Origin: an uncultured Clostridia bacterium
GTDB taxonomy: Bacteria; Bacillota; Clostridia; Peptostreptococcales; Anaerovoracaceae
Direction: 5' to 3'
Assembly: GCA_934255135.1 (NCBI GenBank)
Contig: CAKQMV010000006.1
Span: forward strand, 1-64,000
DNA: 64,000 nucleotides
Of the stretch, positions 55,981 to 64,000 are shown piece by piece. The notes below the pieces were generated by a model, which did not search any database, was not told the origin of the DNA, and worked only from the letters and a program-made list of their open reading frames with translations. A program made the translations under genes and the position numbers. How positions within the stretch are numbered: position 1 is the first letter of the stretch; each line of letters begins with the position of its first letter.

Positions 55981-58812
55981 TTATAGTAGTCTCTTAAGAT
56001 ACTGTCCTGTGTAAGATTCAGGACATGCCGCAATCTCCTCAGGTGTTCCGGTTGCAACGATTGTACCGCCGCCGTCTCCTCCCTCAGGACCAAGATCTAT
56101 AATATAATCTGCCCTCTTGATAACGTCAAGATTGTGCTCAATTACGACTACAGTATTACCCTCATCAACAAGTCTATCCAGTACATATGTCAGCTTCTCA
56201 ACATCAGCAAAATGAAGACCTGTTGTAGGCTCATCGAGAATATATAGCGTTCTGCCAGTGCTTCTCTTAGAGAGCTCCGTCGCTAGTTTGATTCTCTGTG
56301 CCTCACCACCAGAAAGCTGTGTTGATGGCTGTCCAAGGCTGATATATCCAAGACCTACATCATCGAGTGTCTTAAGATATCTGCTGATTGAAGGCTGATT
56401 CTCGAAGAACTCAAGTGCTTCTGATACTGTCATGTCAAGAACCTCTGAAATGCTCTTGCCCTTGTACTTAACCTCCAGCGTCTCTCTGTTATATCTTGCA
56501 CCGCCACATTCCTCACACGGTACAAATACATCTGGAAGGAAATTCATCTCAACCTTGATGATTCCATCGCCGCTGCAGTGTTCACATCGACCGCCCTTCA
56601 CGTTAAAGCTGAAACGTCCTGCATTGAAGCCTCTTGCCTTCGCTTCAGGCATCTCTGCAAAAAGGTTCCTTATGTGTGTAAACATTCCCGTGTATGTCGC
56701 AGGGTTAGATCTTGGTGTCTTGCCGATTGGTGACTGATCAATATCTATTACCTTGTCGAAATTCTCTATGCCCTTAATCTCCTTATGCTTGCCTGGAGCT
56801 GCGTGAGTCCTGTTGGTAATTCTTGAAACGCCCTTATACAGAATCTCATTAACAAGCGATGACTTACCCGAACCTGAAACTCCAGTTACAAGAACAAGCT
56901 TGCCGCCAGGAATCTTAACATCAATATTCTTAAGGTTGTTTTCAGCTGCACCGATGATTTCAAGGTAATTACCATTACCCTCTCGTCGCTTCTCCGGCAC
57001 TTCAATCTTCCTCTTGCCTGACAGAAACTGCCCTGTTATTGAGTTAGGGTTAGCCATTACCTCTTCGCATGTTCCTTCTGCAACAAGGTAACCTCCATTA
57101 ACACCTGCACCAGGGCCTATATCCAGAATGTAATCAGCAACATGCATTGTATCTTCATCATGCTCTACAATTATCAGAGTATTGCCCATATCTGTGAGAC
57201 TTCTTAATGATGCCAGAAGCTTATCATTGTCTCTCTGGTGTAATCCGATACTTGGCTCATCCAGAATATAGAGTACACCAACAAGACCTGAACCTATCTG
57301 TGTAGCAAGTCTGATTCTCTGTGACTCTCCGCCAGAAAGCGTTCCTGCAGTTCTTGAAAGTGTAAGGTAACCAAGACCGACATCCTTAAGGAACTTAAGC
57401 CTTAGTCTAATCTCCTTCGTAATCATATGAGAAATCTGCTTATCTCTGTCGCTTAACTCACCCTCAAGCTTCTCAAAGAACTCCAGCGCCTTGATAACCG
57501 ACAAATCTGTTAACTCGATGATATTTATTCCGCCAACAGTTACAGCAAGAACTATATCCTTAAGCTTCTGTCCATGACAAGTAGGGCACTCCGATTCAGT
57601 CATTAGATCATTTATCTTGGACTTGATATAATCTGAATTAGTTTCATGCCAACGTCTCTCAAGGCTCGGTATTACGCCCTCAAAGGTATGATTCATATGA
57701 GAAACTCTACCCGACTTGCTTGTATATGTGTATTTCAGATGTCTGTCACCAGTTCCATGCAGAAGCTCATCAAGGAAATCCTTAGGAAGTTCCTTATATG
57801 GAACCGAAAGATCAGTTCCATGATCCTTCGCAAGCTGGTTAAGCATCTGTCTGTAATATCCCATTGCATCCATAGTTGAGAACACCTGTCCAAGCGCTCC
57901 ATTAAGAATGCTCTTCTCAGGATCTGATACAACAGCATCATCTTCGATCTTCAGCGTAAAGCCAAGTCCACTGCATGTCTCGCACGCACCAAAAGGGCTG
58001 TTGAATGAGAACATTCTAGGCTCCATCTCCTCAATACTGATGCCATGCTCAGGGCAGGCAAGGAGTGTACTGTATGTCTCAATATTGTCATTATCAGCAT
58101 ATAGAACATTGCAGATGCCCTCACCTTCACGTACAGCAACCTCAATTGCCTCAGCAAGTCTACCTCTGTTTCCGTCTCTTACTACTACCCTGTCCACGAC
58201 AATCTCAATAGTATGCTTATTATTCTTGGCAAGGGTAATCTCATCCTCATCGAGTCTCAGAATTTCACCATCTATTCTTGCTCTTGTAAATCCATCTCTT
58301 CTTATTCTGTCAATAACACCCTTGTGCTCGCCCTTACGACCTCTGATTACAGGTGCGAGAATTACAGCGCGAGTACCCTCACCCTTAGCTCTTATAGCAT
58401 CAACAATATAGTCGACAGACTGGCTGGTAATTACCCTGCCGCATTTAGGACAGTGAGGTATACCGATTCTTGCGTACAAAAGTCTTAAATAATCATATAT
58501 CTCAGTTACTGTTCCGACTGTCGATCTAGGATTCTTGTTCGTAGTCTTCTGATCAATACTGATCGCAGGCGACAGACCCTCGATGCTCTCAACATCTGGC
58601 TTCTTCATAAGGCCGAGAAACTGCCTTGCATACGAAGATAAGCTCTCAACATACTTCTTCTGCCCCTCTGCATAAATTGTGTCAAATGCAAGAGATGACT
58701 TGCCCGATCCCGACAAGCCTGTTATCACAACCATCTTATCTCTTGGAATAGTAACGTCTATCCCTTTGAGGTTATGCTCCCTCGCCCCCTTAATTACTAT
58801 ATCTCTGCTCAT
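55981..58812 (-). CDS. uvrA: UvrABC excinuclease subunit A
   Basis: A 943-residue ATPase that finds bulky DNA damage in nucleotide excision repair. It has two ABC modules, each with Walker A (GLSGSGKSSLAFDT; GVSGSGKSSLVNEI) and signature (TLSGGESQRIRLATQ; QLSGGEAQRIKLATE), plus zinc sites (CPKCG..., CPTCHGQ and CEHCSGDG/CEECGG). Length is normal. It follows uvrB by 43 bases, so it shares the LexA-controlled promoter upstream of uvrB. Confidence 0.97.
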   Translation of the reverse strand: MSRDIVIKGAREHNLKGIDVTIPRDKMVVITGLSGSGKSSLAFDTIYAEGQKKYVESLSSYARQFLGLMKKPDVESIEGLSPAISIDQKTTNKNPRSTVGTVTEIYDYLRLLYARIGIPHCPKCGRVITSQSVDYIVDAIRAKGEGTRAVILAPVIRGRKGEHKGVIDRIRRDGFTRARIDGEILRLDEDEITLAKNNKHTIEIVVDRVVVRDGNRGRLAEAIEVAVREGEGICNVLYADNDNIETYSTLLACPEHGISIEEMEPRMFSFNSPFGACETCSGLGFTLKIEDDAVVSDPEKSILNGALGQVFSTMDAMGYYRQMLNQLAKDHGTDLSVPYKELPKDFLDELLHGTGDRHLKYTYTSKSGRVSHMNHTFEGVIPSLERRWHETNSDYIKSKINDLMTESECPTCHGQKLKDIVLAVTVGGINIIELTDLSVIKALEFFEKLEGELSDRDKQISHMITKEIRLRLKFLKDVGLGYLTLSRTAGTLSGGESQRIRLATQIGSGLVGVLYILDEPSIGLHQRDNDKLLASLRSLTDMGNTLIIVEHDEDTMHVADYILDIGPGAGVNGGYLVAEGTCEEVMANPNSITGQFLSGKRKIEVPEKRREGNGNYLEIIGAAENNLKNIDVKIPGGKLVLVTGVSGSGKSSLVNEILYKGVSRITNRTHAAPGKHKEIKGIENFDKVIDIDQSPIGKTPRSNPATYTGMFTHIRNLFAEMPEAKARGFNAGRFSFNVKGGRCEHCSGDGIIKVEMNFLPDVFVPCEECGGARYNRETLEVKYKGKSISEVLDMTVSEALEFFENQPSISRYLKTLDDVGLGYISLGQPSTQLSGGEAQRIKLATELSKRSTGRTLYILDEPTTGLHFADVEKLTYVLDRLVDEGNTVVVIEHNLDVIKRADYIIDLGPEGGDGGGTIVATGTPEEIAACPESYTGQYLKRLL

Positions 58813-58855
58813 ATATTCTCCTAAGCTTCACAGCTTTATACTATTGTTCAAGCGC

Positions 58856-60832
58856 TTATGCTCTCCTGCTGCTTCTAAGTTCAAACAGCACATCTCTAAG
58901 CTCCGCAGCTCTCTCGAAATCAAGATTCTTTGCAGCTTCCTTCATAGATGCTTCGAGCTTCTTGATCGTATCGTTAAGCTCCTTAGTTGTCATAGACTTC
59001 GGATTCTTAATATCCGCACTCTCCGTATATTCCTTAGTAGCCTCAATAATATCTCTTATAGGCTTAACGATTGTCTTCGGAACAATGCCATGCTCCTCAT
59101 TATACTTCATCTGAGCTTCTCTTCTTCTCGCAGTCTCGTCGATTGTCGCTCTCATGGCAGGACTTATTCTCTCTGCATACATAATAACGTGTCCACTGGC
59201 ATTACGCGCAGCACGACCAACAGTCTGGATAAGTGAGGTCTCGTTTCTGAGGAAGCCCTCCTTATCAGCGTCAAGAATTGCAATAAGCGAAACCTCCGGC
59301 AGGTCGAGTCCCTCTCTCAGCAGATTGATACCGACAAGAACGTCAAACTTGCCAAGTCTCAGATCTCGTATAATCTCGAGTCTCTCGAAATTATCGATCT
59401 CAGAATGCAGGTATCTTACTCTTATACCCATATTCTCAAGATACTTGGTCAGGTCCTCAGCCATTCTCTTGGTAAGAGTTGTTACAAGAACCCTCTCACC
59501 CTTCTTGGTTGTTGAATTAATCTCACCTATCAGATCATCAATCTGTCCCTCGACAGGTCTTACCTCAATCTCAGGATCAAGAAGTCCGGTCGGTCTGATG
59601 AGCTGCTCAGCAGTCACACCACCAGACGCATTAAGCTCATACTCCGCTGGCGTTGCACTAACGTAAACAGCCTGCCCGATAAGCTCCTTAAACTCATCAA
59701 ACTTAAGCGGTCTGTTATCGAAAGCGCTAGGCAGTCTGAATCCGTATTCTACTAGAGATTCTTTCCTTGATCTGTCACCGTGATACATCGCGCGAAGCTG
59801 TGGCAGCATCGCATGTGACTCATCAATAATAGTCAGAAAATCACCATCAGGGAAATAGTCGATCAGTGTGTATGGACGTTCTCCCGGCTCAAGGAAATTG
59901 ATGTGCCTTGAATAATTCTCAATTCCCTTGCAAGTACCAATCTCCATCATCATCTCGATATCATAGTTGGTTCTTTGTTCAAGCCTCTGCGCTTCAAGTA
60001 GCTTGCCGTTTGCCTTGAACCACTCAAGTCTCTCTGCAAGTTCTTCTCTAATATTCGCGGCAGCTCTTGCCATATTCTCCTTGTCTGTAACATAGTGAGA
60101 TGCTGGAAAGATACTGATATGCTGTCTGATTCCAGTAACCTCCCCGGTCAGGGGATTAATCTCCTTAACGGCTTCAATCTCATCACCCCAGAATTCAATT
60201 CTAACCGCAGACTCGCCTCCAGCAGGGAATATGTCGACAATATCGCCCCTAGCTCTGAAAGTGCCTCGGTGAAAATCTATGTCGTTTCTCTCGTACTGAA
60301 TATCTGTCAGTTCGCGCAAAAGCTCGTCTCGTTCCTTCTCAAGTCCCGGCCTCAAGCTGATCAACTGATTTCGATATGAGTTAGGTGAACCGAGTCCGTA
60401 TATGCAAGATACTGAAGCAACTACAATCGTGTCCCTCCTCTCAAGCAGGGATGCTGTAGCAGAGTGTCTCAGCTTATCTATTTCGTCATTGATGTCCGCA
60501 TCCTTCTCGATATACGTGTCTGTAGATGCAACATATGCTTCGGGCTGATAGTAGTCATAGTAAGAGACGAAGTATTCCACGGCATTATCCGGAAAAAATT
60601 CCTTAAACTCCGCATGTAGCTGCGCTGCCAGAGTCTTATTATGTGATATTACCAGCGTAGGCTTCTGAACCTTCTCAATCAGCTTAGCCATTGTGAAAGT
60701 CTTACCTGAACCTGTAACGCCCATAAGAGTCTGGTGCCTCTTACCATCTGCTATGCCTTGTGCGAGCTTCTCAATTGCAGCGGGCTGATCGCCCATTGGT
60801 TCGAATTCTGAATGTACTTTGAACTTTTCCAT
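58856..60832 (-). CDS. uvrB: UvrABC excinuclease subunit B
   Basis: A 658-residue helicase-like damage-verification subunit. Motifs: LMGVTGSGKTFTMAKL (Walker A), the beta-hairpin EYFVSYYDYYQPEAYVASTDTYIEKD, LTIIDESHAMLPQ, RTGLLDPEIEVRPVEGQIDDL and QTVGRAARNASGHVIMYA (motif VI), ending in a C-terminal UvrC-interacting UVR helix. The ATG at 60832 is preferred: the -10 box (60861-60856) abuts the alternative ATG at 60853, so that codon would fall outside the transcript. SOS-type control is predicted. Confidence 0.96.
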   Translation of the reverse strand: MEKFKVHSEFEPMGDQPAAIEKLAQGIADGKRHQTLMGVTGSGKTFTMAKLIEKVQKPTLVISHNKTLAAQLHAEFKEFFPDNAVEYFVSYYDYYQPEAYVASTDTYIEKDADINDEIDKLRHSATASLLERRDTIVVASVSCIYGLGSPNSYRNQLISLRPGLEKERDELLRELTDIQYERNDIDFHRGTFRARGDIVDIFPAGGESAVRIEFWGDEIEAVKEINPLTGEVTGIRQHISIFPASHYVTDKENMARAAANIREELAERLEWFKANGKLLEAQRLEQRTNYDIEMMMEIGTCKGIENYSRHINFLEPGERPYTLIDYFPDGDFLTIIDESHAMLPQLRAMYHGDRSRKESLVEYGFRLPSAFDNRPLKFDEFKELIGQAVYVSATPAEYELNASGGVTAEQLIRPTGLLDPEIEVRPVEGQIDDLIGEINSTTKKGERVLVTTLTKRMAEDLTKYLENMGIRVRYLHSEIDNFERLEIIRDLRLGKFDVLVGINLLREGLDLPEVSLIAILDADKEGFLRNETSLIQTVGRAARNASGHVIMYAERISPAMRATIDETARRREAQMKYNEEHGIVPKTIVKPIRDIIEATKEYTESADIKNPKSMTTKELNDTIKKLEASMKEAAKNLDFERAAELRDVLFELRSSRRA

Positions 60833-60855
60833 GGCAAAATTGTAGCACGCCATTT

Positions 60856-60891
60856 TTTATACTTCAAGTGAATTTTACGAACAATTGTTCT
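60856..60891 (-). promoter_or_regulatory. uvrB promoter with LexA-type SOS box
   Basis: GAACAATTGTTC (60879-60890) is a perfect 12-bp palindrome in the context CGAAC-N4-GTTC, the Gram-positive LexA form. On the minus strand it covers the -35 TTGTTC (60884-60879). A 17-base spacer then leads to the -10 TATAAA (60861-60856). LexA binding would block uvrB-uvrA transcription. Confidence 0.8.
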
Positions 60892-61006
60892 TTCATGTCT
60901 GATATTTTTATTTATTCAGAATATACCTAAGCTTCATATAAAAGGGATATAATGTGAAACAACACATTTTACAAATATGAAGTGAAATTCGAAAGGAGAC
61001 TTTACA

Positions 61007-61588
61007 ATGTTTAAGGATCTTGTAATTAAGAACCGTTCATATAGAGGATGGAATCCTGAGCGCAGGGTTACTGATGAAGAGCTTCGAGATATGATTGACT
61101 GCGCAAGACTTTCAGCTTCAAGCATGAATAAACAGCCACTTAAATTTCATCCAGTTAATAATCTTGAAGAGCTTCACATAGTTCAGAGCCACGTGAAGCT
61201 TGCACGTGCTTTGCCGGAGCTCAATCTTCCATTCGAAGGAACAGAGCCTCCCGCTTACATTCTCATTCTGCATGATAAGACTATACATGAAGATGACTGC
61301 AGCATGCATTTCCTGAAGGATGTCGGTATTACAGCACAGTCCATCACACTGTGTGCAACAGAGATGGGTCTTAACTGTTGTATGATTGGTAATTACAGCA
61401 AGCCAGCACTTCGTGAAGCACTAGAGCTCGATGAGAGATACACAGTGCAGCTCGTAATCGCAATCGGCGAAGGCATTGAAGACATCGAGCTCGTCGAAAT
61501 CTGTGATGGTGAAGATATCAATTATTACAGAGACGAGGATAACAGACACTACGTTCCTAAGCGTAAGCTGGAGGATGTAATAGTTTAA
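61007..61588 (+). CDS. Nitroreductase-family protein
   Basis: A 193-residue FMN flavoprotein of the nitroreductase fold. The N-terminus is NRSYRGWNPERRVTDEELRDMIDCARLSASSMNKQPLKFHPV with the usual R-S-x-R and S-x-x-N-x-Q flavin contacts, and DVGITAQSITLCATEMGLNCCMIGNY follows. AAAGGAG precedes the ATG. Substrate unknown. The VanZ-like gene follows after 28 bases on the same strand. Confidence 0.88.
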   Translation: MFKDLVIKNRSYRGWNPERRVTDEELRDMIDCARLSASSMNKQPLKFHPVNNLEELHIVQSHVKLARALPELNLPFEGTEPPAYILILHDKTIHEDDCSMHFLKDVGITAQSITLCATEMGLNCCMIGNYSKPALREALELDERYTVQLVIAIGEGIEDIELVEICDGEDINYYRDEDNRHYVPKRKLEDVIV

Positions 61589-61616
61589 TCACTCTGATAT
61601 GAAAGGAGGACTCGTC

Positions 61617-62018
61617 TTGGCAGAATTCCTATATAAATTAGTCGAACTGACAGCCATTATTCATAACAGAATTCTGGATCTTAACAATGGTTTCGAGCAG
61701 AGCTTCACCGATAAGGAACTCCACTTCCTTATACTGGGTCTGCTCGGAATTGTAGCTGTATTTATAATCCATCCGATTTTTACGTGGCTTGCCAGAAATG
61801 AGCACACTATTGTTATCACCTTCATATATGTATTTACACTTATGATAGTGCTTGCTTTCGCAATTGAAATCGGTCAGGGATTAACTGGAACCGGAGTAAT
61901 GGAATTTGCAGATATAGTATATGGAATAGCAGGCTTCCTGATTGCCTTCCTGATTTTCCTTCTCATAAGAGGACTATTCAAGCTGATAACAGGAGCCATA
62001 AAGAAGCACCGCAAATAA
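61617..62018 (+). CDS. VanZ-like small membrane protein
   Basis: A 133-residue membrane protein with three or four helices. The stretch AIEIGQGLTGTGVMEFADIVYGIAGFLIAFLIF matches the VanZ-like pattern (E-x-x-Q...D-x-x-x-x-x-x-G). The frame has an ATG at 61599, but AAAGGAGG (61602-61609) overlies it and points to the TTG at 61617 as the start, seven bases downstream. Function of the family is poorly known. Confidence 0.65.
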   Translation: MAEFLYKLVELTAIIHNRILDLNNGFEQSFTDKELHFLILGLLGIVAVFIIHPIFTWLARNEHTIVITFIYVFTLMIVLAFAIEIGQGLTGTGVMEFADIVYGIAGFLIAFLIFLLIRGLFKLITGAIKKHRK

Positions 62019-62029
62019 ACATTAAATAG

Positions 62030-62076
62030 CGCACCTCTGTTATGCCTAAACAGGCATTAACAGCAGGTGCGTTTTC
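62030..62076 (+). terminator. Terminator after the VanZ-like gene
   Basis: CGCACCT (62030-62036) pairs with AGGTGCG (62065-62071) with a second inner stem (GCCT/AGGC), followed by TTTTC. It lies just past the stop, facing the convergent racemase-family gene. Confidence 0.78.
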
Positions 62077-62081
62077 ACATC

Positions 62082-62732
62082 TTATCCAACCAGCAGCTTA
62101 AGCATCTCCTCTGCTGGATCCACAATTTCAAGTGAAGTAATCTTCTCTATCTCTTCCTTCAGATAAGGATGATGCGTGCATCCGAGTACCAGAATCTCAG
62201 TGCCGCATTTCTCAAATGATTTTGCCAGATCATCAATTCCATTAATTCTGATAATTTCTGAAGGCTCAAGACCTTTCTCAATCTCATTTATAATCTTAAG
62301 GCATGCATGGCCGATCATAATCATTGACGGATTAGCTGCAAGCATAACCCTCTCGATTCCAGCCAGACTCTGATTATTCGCCGCCATTACGCCGATAAGT
62401 GAATAGCGTGGAGCAATCAGCGAATATACATCCAGAGGAGTCACAATCTTAATATCATGCACCGCTGCAAGCCTTGGAAAATCCACAGTAGCACTGAGTG
62501 AATTGCAATATACAAACACTTTGTTTATTCCATCAACCTTTATTTCTTCAAGCAATCCCGAGATCACAGCCTCTCGTTCTTCAGTCGAGCTGGTCTGAAA
62601 TCTCGTCTGCTCTACAGGGTTATTCGCTGTCGGAAACCCCTTCGTCTCTATTCCCCTGCTTTCAAGGAAATCCATTCCCATCCTTGTGTCCACAGGTGTT
62701 CCGGCCATTACTGCAACTGTGTTCAGCTTCAT
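62082..62732 (-). CDS. Aspartate/glutamate racemase-family protein
   Basis: A 216-residue protein with the two-cysteine Asp/Glu racemase pattern: KVFVYCNSLSAT and LVLGCTHHPYLKEEI. Both catalytic cysteines are present, suggesting cofactor-independent racemisation. The short N-terminal half (TVAVMAGTPVDTRMGMDFL) is unlike canonical MurI, so the amino acid is uncertain. ATG at 62732 follows AGGGGGACGACG; it overlaps the end of rsmE by no more than a few bases. Confidence 0.78.
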   Translation of the reverse strand: MKLNTVAVMAGTPVDTRMGMDFLESRGIETKGFPTANNPVEQTRFQTSSTEEREAVISGLLEEIKVDGINKVFVYCNSLSATVDFPRLAAVHDIKIVTPLDVYSLIAPRYSLIGVMAANNQSLAGIERVMLAANPSMIMIGHACLKIINEIEKGLEPSEIIRINGIDDLAKSFEKCGTEILVLGCTHHPYLKEEIEKITSLEIVDPAEEMLKLLVG

Positions 62733-62742
62733 CGTCGTCCCC

Positions 62743-63489
62743 CTATCTCTCGAGCTGATACATAAGAATCGAAAGAACTGCAAGGCCAGCAGTCTCGGTT
62801 CTTAGAATTCTTCTTCCAAGTGTAATCGGAGTTGCACCGGCTTCAAGAGCCTGTTCAATCTCTTTCTCTGCAAAGCCTCCTTCAGGTCCGATGAATATTC
62901 CGATTGACTTTATATTCTCATCACTGCACAGCTTGCTTATAAGTTCTCTGCTGACTTCAATTCCATCTGCCTTCTCATAAGGAACAATAATTGCATCTAG
63001 GGTCTTCGCGTACTCAAGTGCATTCTTGTAGCTCATAGGAGACTTGACCTCAGGAATAATCGCACGGCCTGACTGCTTAGCACCACTCTCTGAGATTCCC
63101 TGCCAGCGAGCAGTCTTCTTTCCAGCCTTCTTCTCATCAAGCTTCACGATGCTTCGCGACATTGCAACCGGCACTATCTCATAAGCGCCAAGTTCAACAG
63201 CCTTCTGAATTATAAGCTCCATCTTATCAGCCTTAGGAAGCCCCTGAAAAAGGTGTAGCTTAACTGGGAGCTCTACATACGAAGTCCAGCTGTCAACGAT
63301 ATCACATACAACAACTTCTTCTGAAATTGAACGGATACGGCAGAAATAATCAGTGCCATCTCCGTCACTTACTGTGAGCTCATCGCCCTCCTTCATTCGG
63401 AGGACCTTTCTGATGTGATTTACATCACCGTCAAATATTGAAACAGACGCCGGGCCAATCTGACCCGGCGATACGAAAAATCTTGCCAT
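62743..63489 (-). CDS. rsmE: 16S rRNA (uracil1498-N3)-methyltransferase
   Basis: A 248-residue SPOUT-class methyltransferase. The start ARFFVSPGQIG, then NHIRKVLRMKEGDELTVSDGDG, KADKMELIIQKAVELGAYEIVPV and the knot IGIFIGPEGGFAEKEIEQALEAGATPITLGRRILRTETAGLAVLSIL are all conserved. ATG at 63489 follows AGGAAATTG; the longer frame would run into the aldolase gene. It lies 10 bases after fba and before the racemase-family gene. Confidence 0.94.
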   Translation of the reverse strand: MARFFVSPGQIGPASVSIFDGDVNHIRKVLRMKEGDELTVSDGDGTDYFCRIRSISEEVVVCDIVDSWTSYVELPVKLHLFQGLPKADKMELIIQKAVELGAYEIVPVAMSRSIVKLDEKKAGKKTARWQGISESGAKQSGRAIIPEVKSPMSYKNALEYAKTLDAIIVPYEKADGIEVSRELISKLCSDENIKSIGIFIGPEGGFAEKEIEQALEAGATPITLGRRILRTETAGLAVLSILMYQLER

Positions 63490-63499
63490 AAACAATTTC

Positions 63500-64000
63500 C
63501 TACTTTGTGTTTGATGCCTTAAGCACGTCTCTGATCTTGTGAGCAACCATGTCCTTGATTGCTGTTCTTCCTGCGCCGAGATACTTTCTTGGGTCGAACT
63601 CCTTAGGGTTCTCTGCAAGATACTTTCTAACCTCTGCTGTCATTGCAAGTCTTAGATCTGTATCGATGTTAACCTTGCATACGCCGTACTTAGCAGCAGT
63701 TGTAATCATATCCTCAGGAACACCCTGTGCTCCTGGAATCTCTCCACCATACTCGTTGCACTTATCAACGAACTCCTTAACTACTGTTGAAGCTCCATGA
63801 AGTACAAGTGGTGTATCTGGAATAGCCTCGTGAATTGCCTTAAGTCTCTCGAAATCTAGCTTAGGCTCGCCCTTGAACTTGTATGCACCGTGGCTTGTTC
63901 CGATTGCTACTGCAAGTGAATCAACACCAGTTCTCTCAACAAACTCCTTAGCCTGAGCAGGATCTGTAAATGTAGCATCCTTAGCATCTACGTTTACAGC
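63500..64000 (-). CDS. fba: Class II fructose-bisphosphate aldolase (C-terminal part)
   Basis: The C-terminal ~165 residues of a zinc aldolase. Visible motifs include DSLAVAIGTSHGAYKFKGEPKLDF with the zinc His, then PLVLHGASTV with the second zinc-site His, and GVCKVNIDTDLRLAMT. It ends RYLGAGRTAIKDMVAHKIRDVLKASNTK-like. The 5' part is beyond the right edge. It makes or splits fructose-1,6-bisphosphate in glycolysis/gluconeogenesis, and rsmE lies 10 bases downstream. Confidence 0.93.
   Translation of the reverse strand, partial: AVNVDAKDATFTDPAQAKEFVERTGVDSLAVAIGTSHGAYKFKGEPKLDFERLKAIHEAIPDTPLVLHGASTVVKEFVDKCNEYGGEIPGAQGVPEDMITTAAKYGVCKVNIDTDLRLAMTAEVRKYLAENPKEFDPRKYLGAGRTAIKDMVAHKIRDVLKASNTK

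Overview
The window looks like a chromosomal stretch of a low-to-moderate GC Gram-positive anaerobe of the Clostridia. Supporting signs are the murB-PHP-rapZ-whiA cell-wall/regulator cluster, WhiA itself, a 3D/G5-type wall protein, EFR1 ferredoxin-flavodoxin, ECF transporter S components, the FeoB-associated Cys-rich protein, Hsp33, and ribosome sites close to AGGAGG. A Family XIII/Anaerovoracaceae-type organism (Mogibacterium/Eubacterium relatives) would fit, but that is a guess from gene content. Most genes lie on the minus strand in short operons closed by clear hairpin terminators.

Left part (1-16.7 kb): the tail of an IS3-type transposase, an orphan PD-(D/E)XK-like nuclease, an fRMsr/MGMT-like/PAP2 group, yhdT-panF, hslO, a membrane-anchored coiled-coil repeat protein with twin operator-like palindromes in its promoter, a 1-kb gene-free region holding an array of 20-bp palindromes spaced 40-41 bp apart, an acyl-CoA synthetase, and the housekeeping run AI-2E-type permease, murB, PHP, rapZ, whiA, rlmD.

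Middle-left (16.8-24 kb): the most unusual region. Three secreted proteins share an almost identical signal peptide/Big2 module, or a relative of it. They carry four rhodanese domains, three rhodanese domains plus a Cys-rich YdjY-like domain, or the YdjY-like domain alone. A truncated fourth copy follows, then DUF3343 (putative Se/S carrier) and yedF (TusA + DsrE-like). A second cluster of the same palindromes lies between the third protein and the truncated copy. I read the locus as an extracytoplasmic sulfur/selenium handling system linked to a cytoplasmic carrier pair.

Middle (24-45 kb): 3D/G5 wall protein, EamA and NhaC transporters, threonine ammonia-lyase, a queuosine-precursor-type transporter with a preQ1-like leader fold, SDR, a second AI-2E-type permease, hexapeptide transferase, TcdA, a cytosolic parvulin, LysR/BrnQ, a class V aminotransferase, two divergent ECF S components, a lipoprotein, an XRE regulator divergent from a membrane Ser/Thr kinase, and a phosphatidylethanolamine operon (flippase-like protein, pssA, psd).

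Right part (45-64 kb): a DUF2520-panB-panC operon, MarR, a CDF-GNAT-EFR1 operon, rluA-lepB-smpB, the tmRNA gene ssrA preceded by a 56-aa membrane protein, feoA with its Cys-rich partner but no feoB, a HisC-like aminotransferase, uvrB-uvrA with a LexA-type box, a nitroreductase, a VanZ-like protein, an Asp/Glu racemase-family protein, rsmE, and the 3' part of a class II fructose-bisphosphate aldolase gene running off the right edge.
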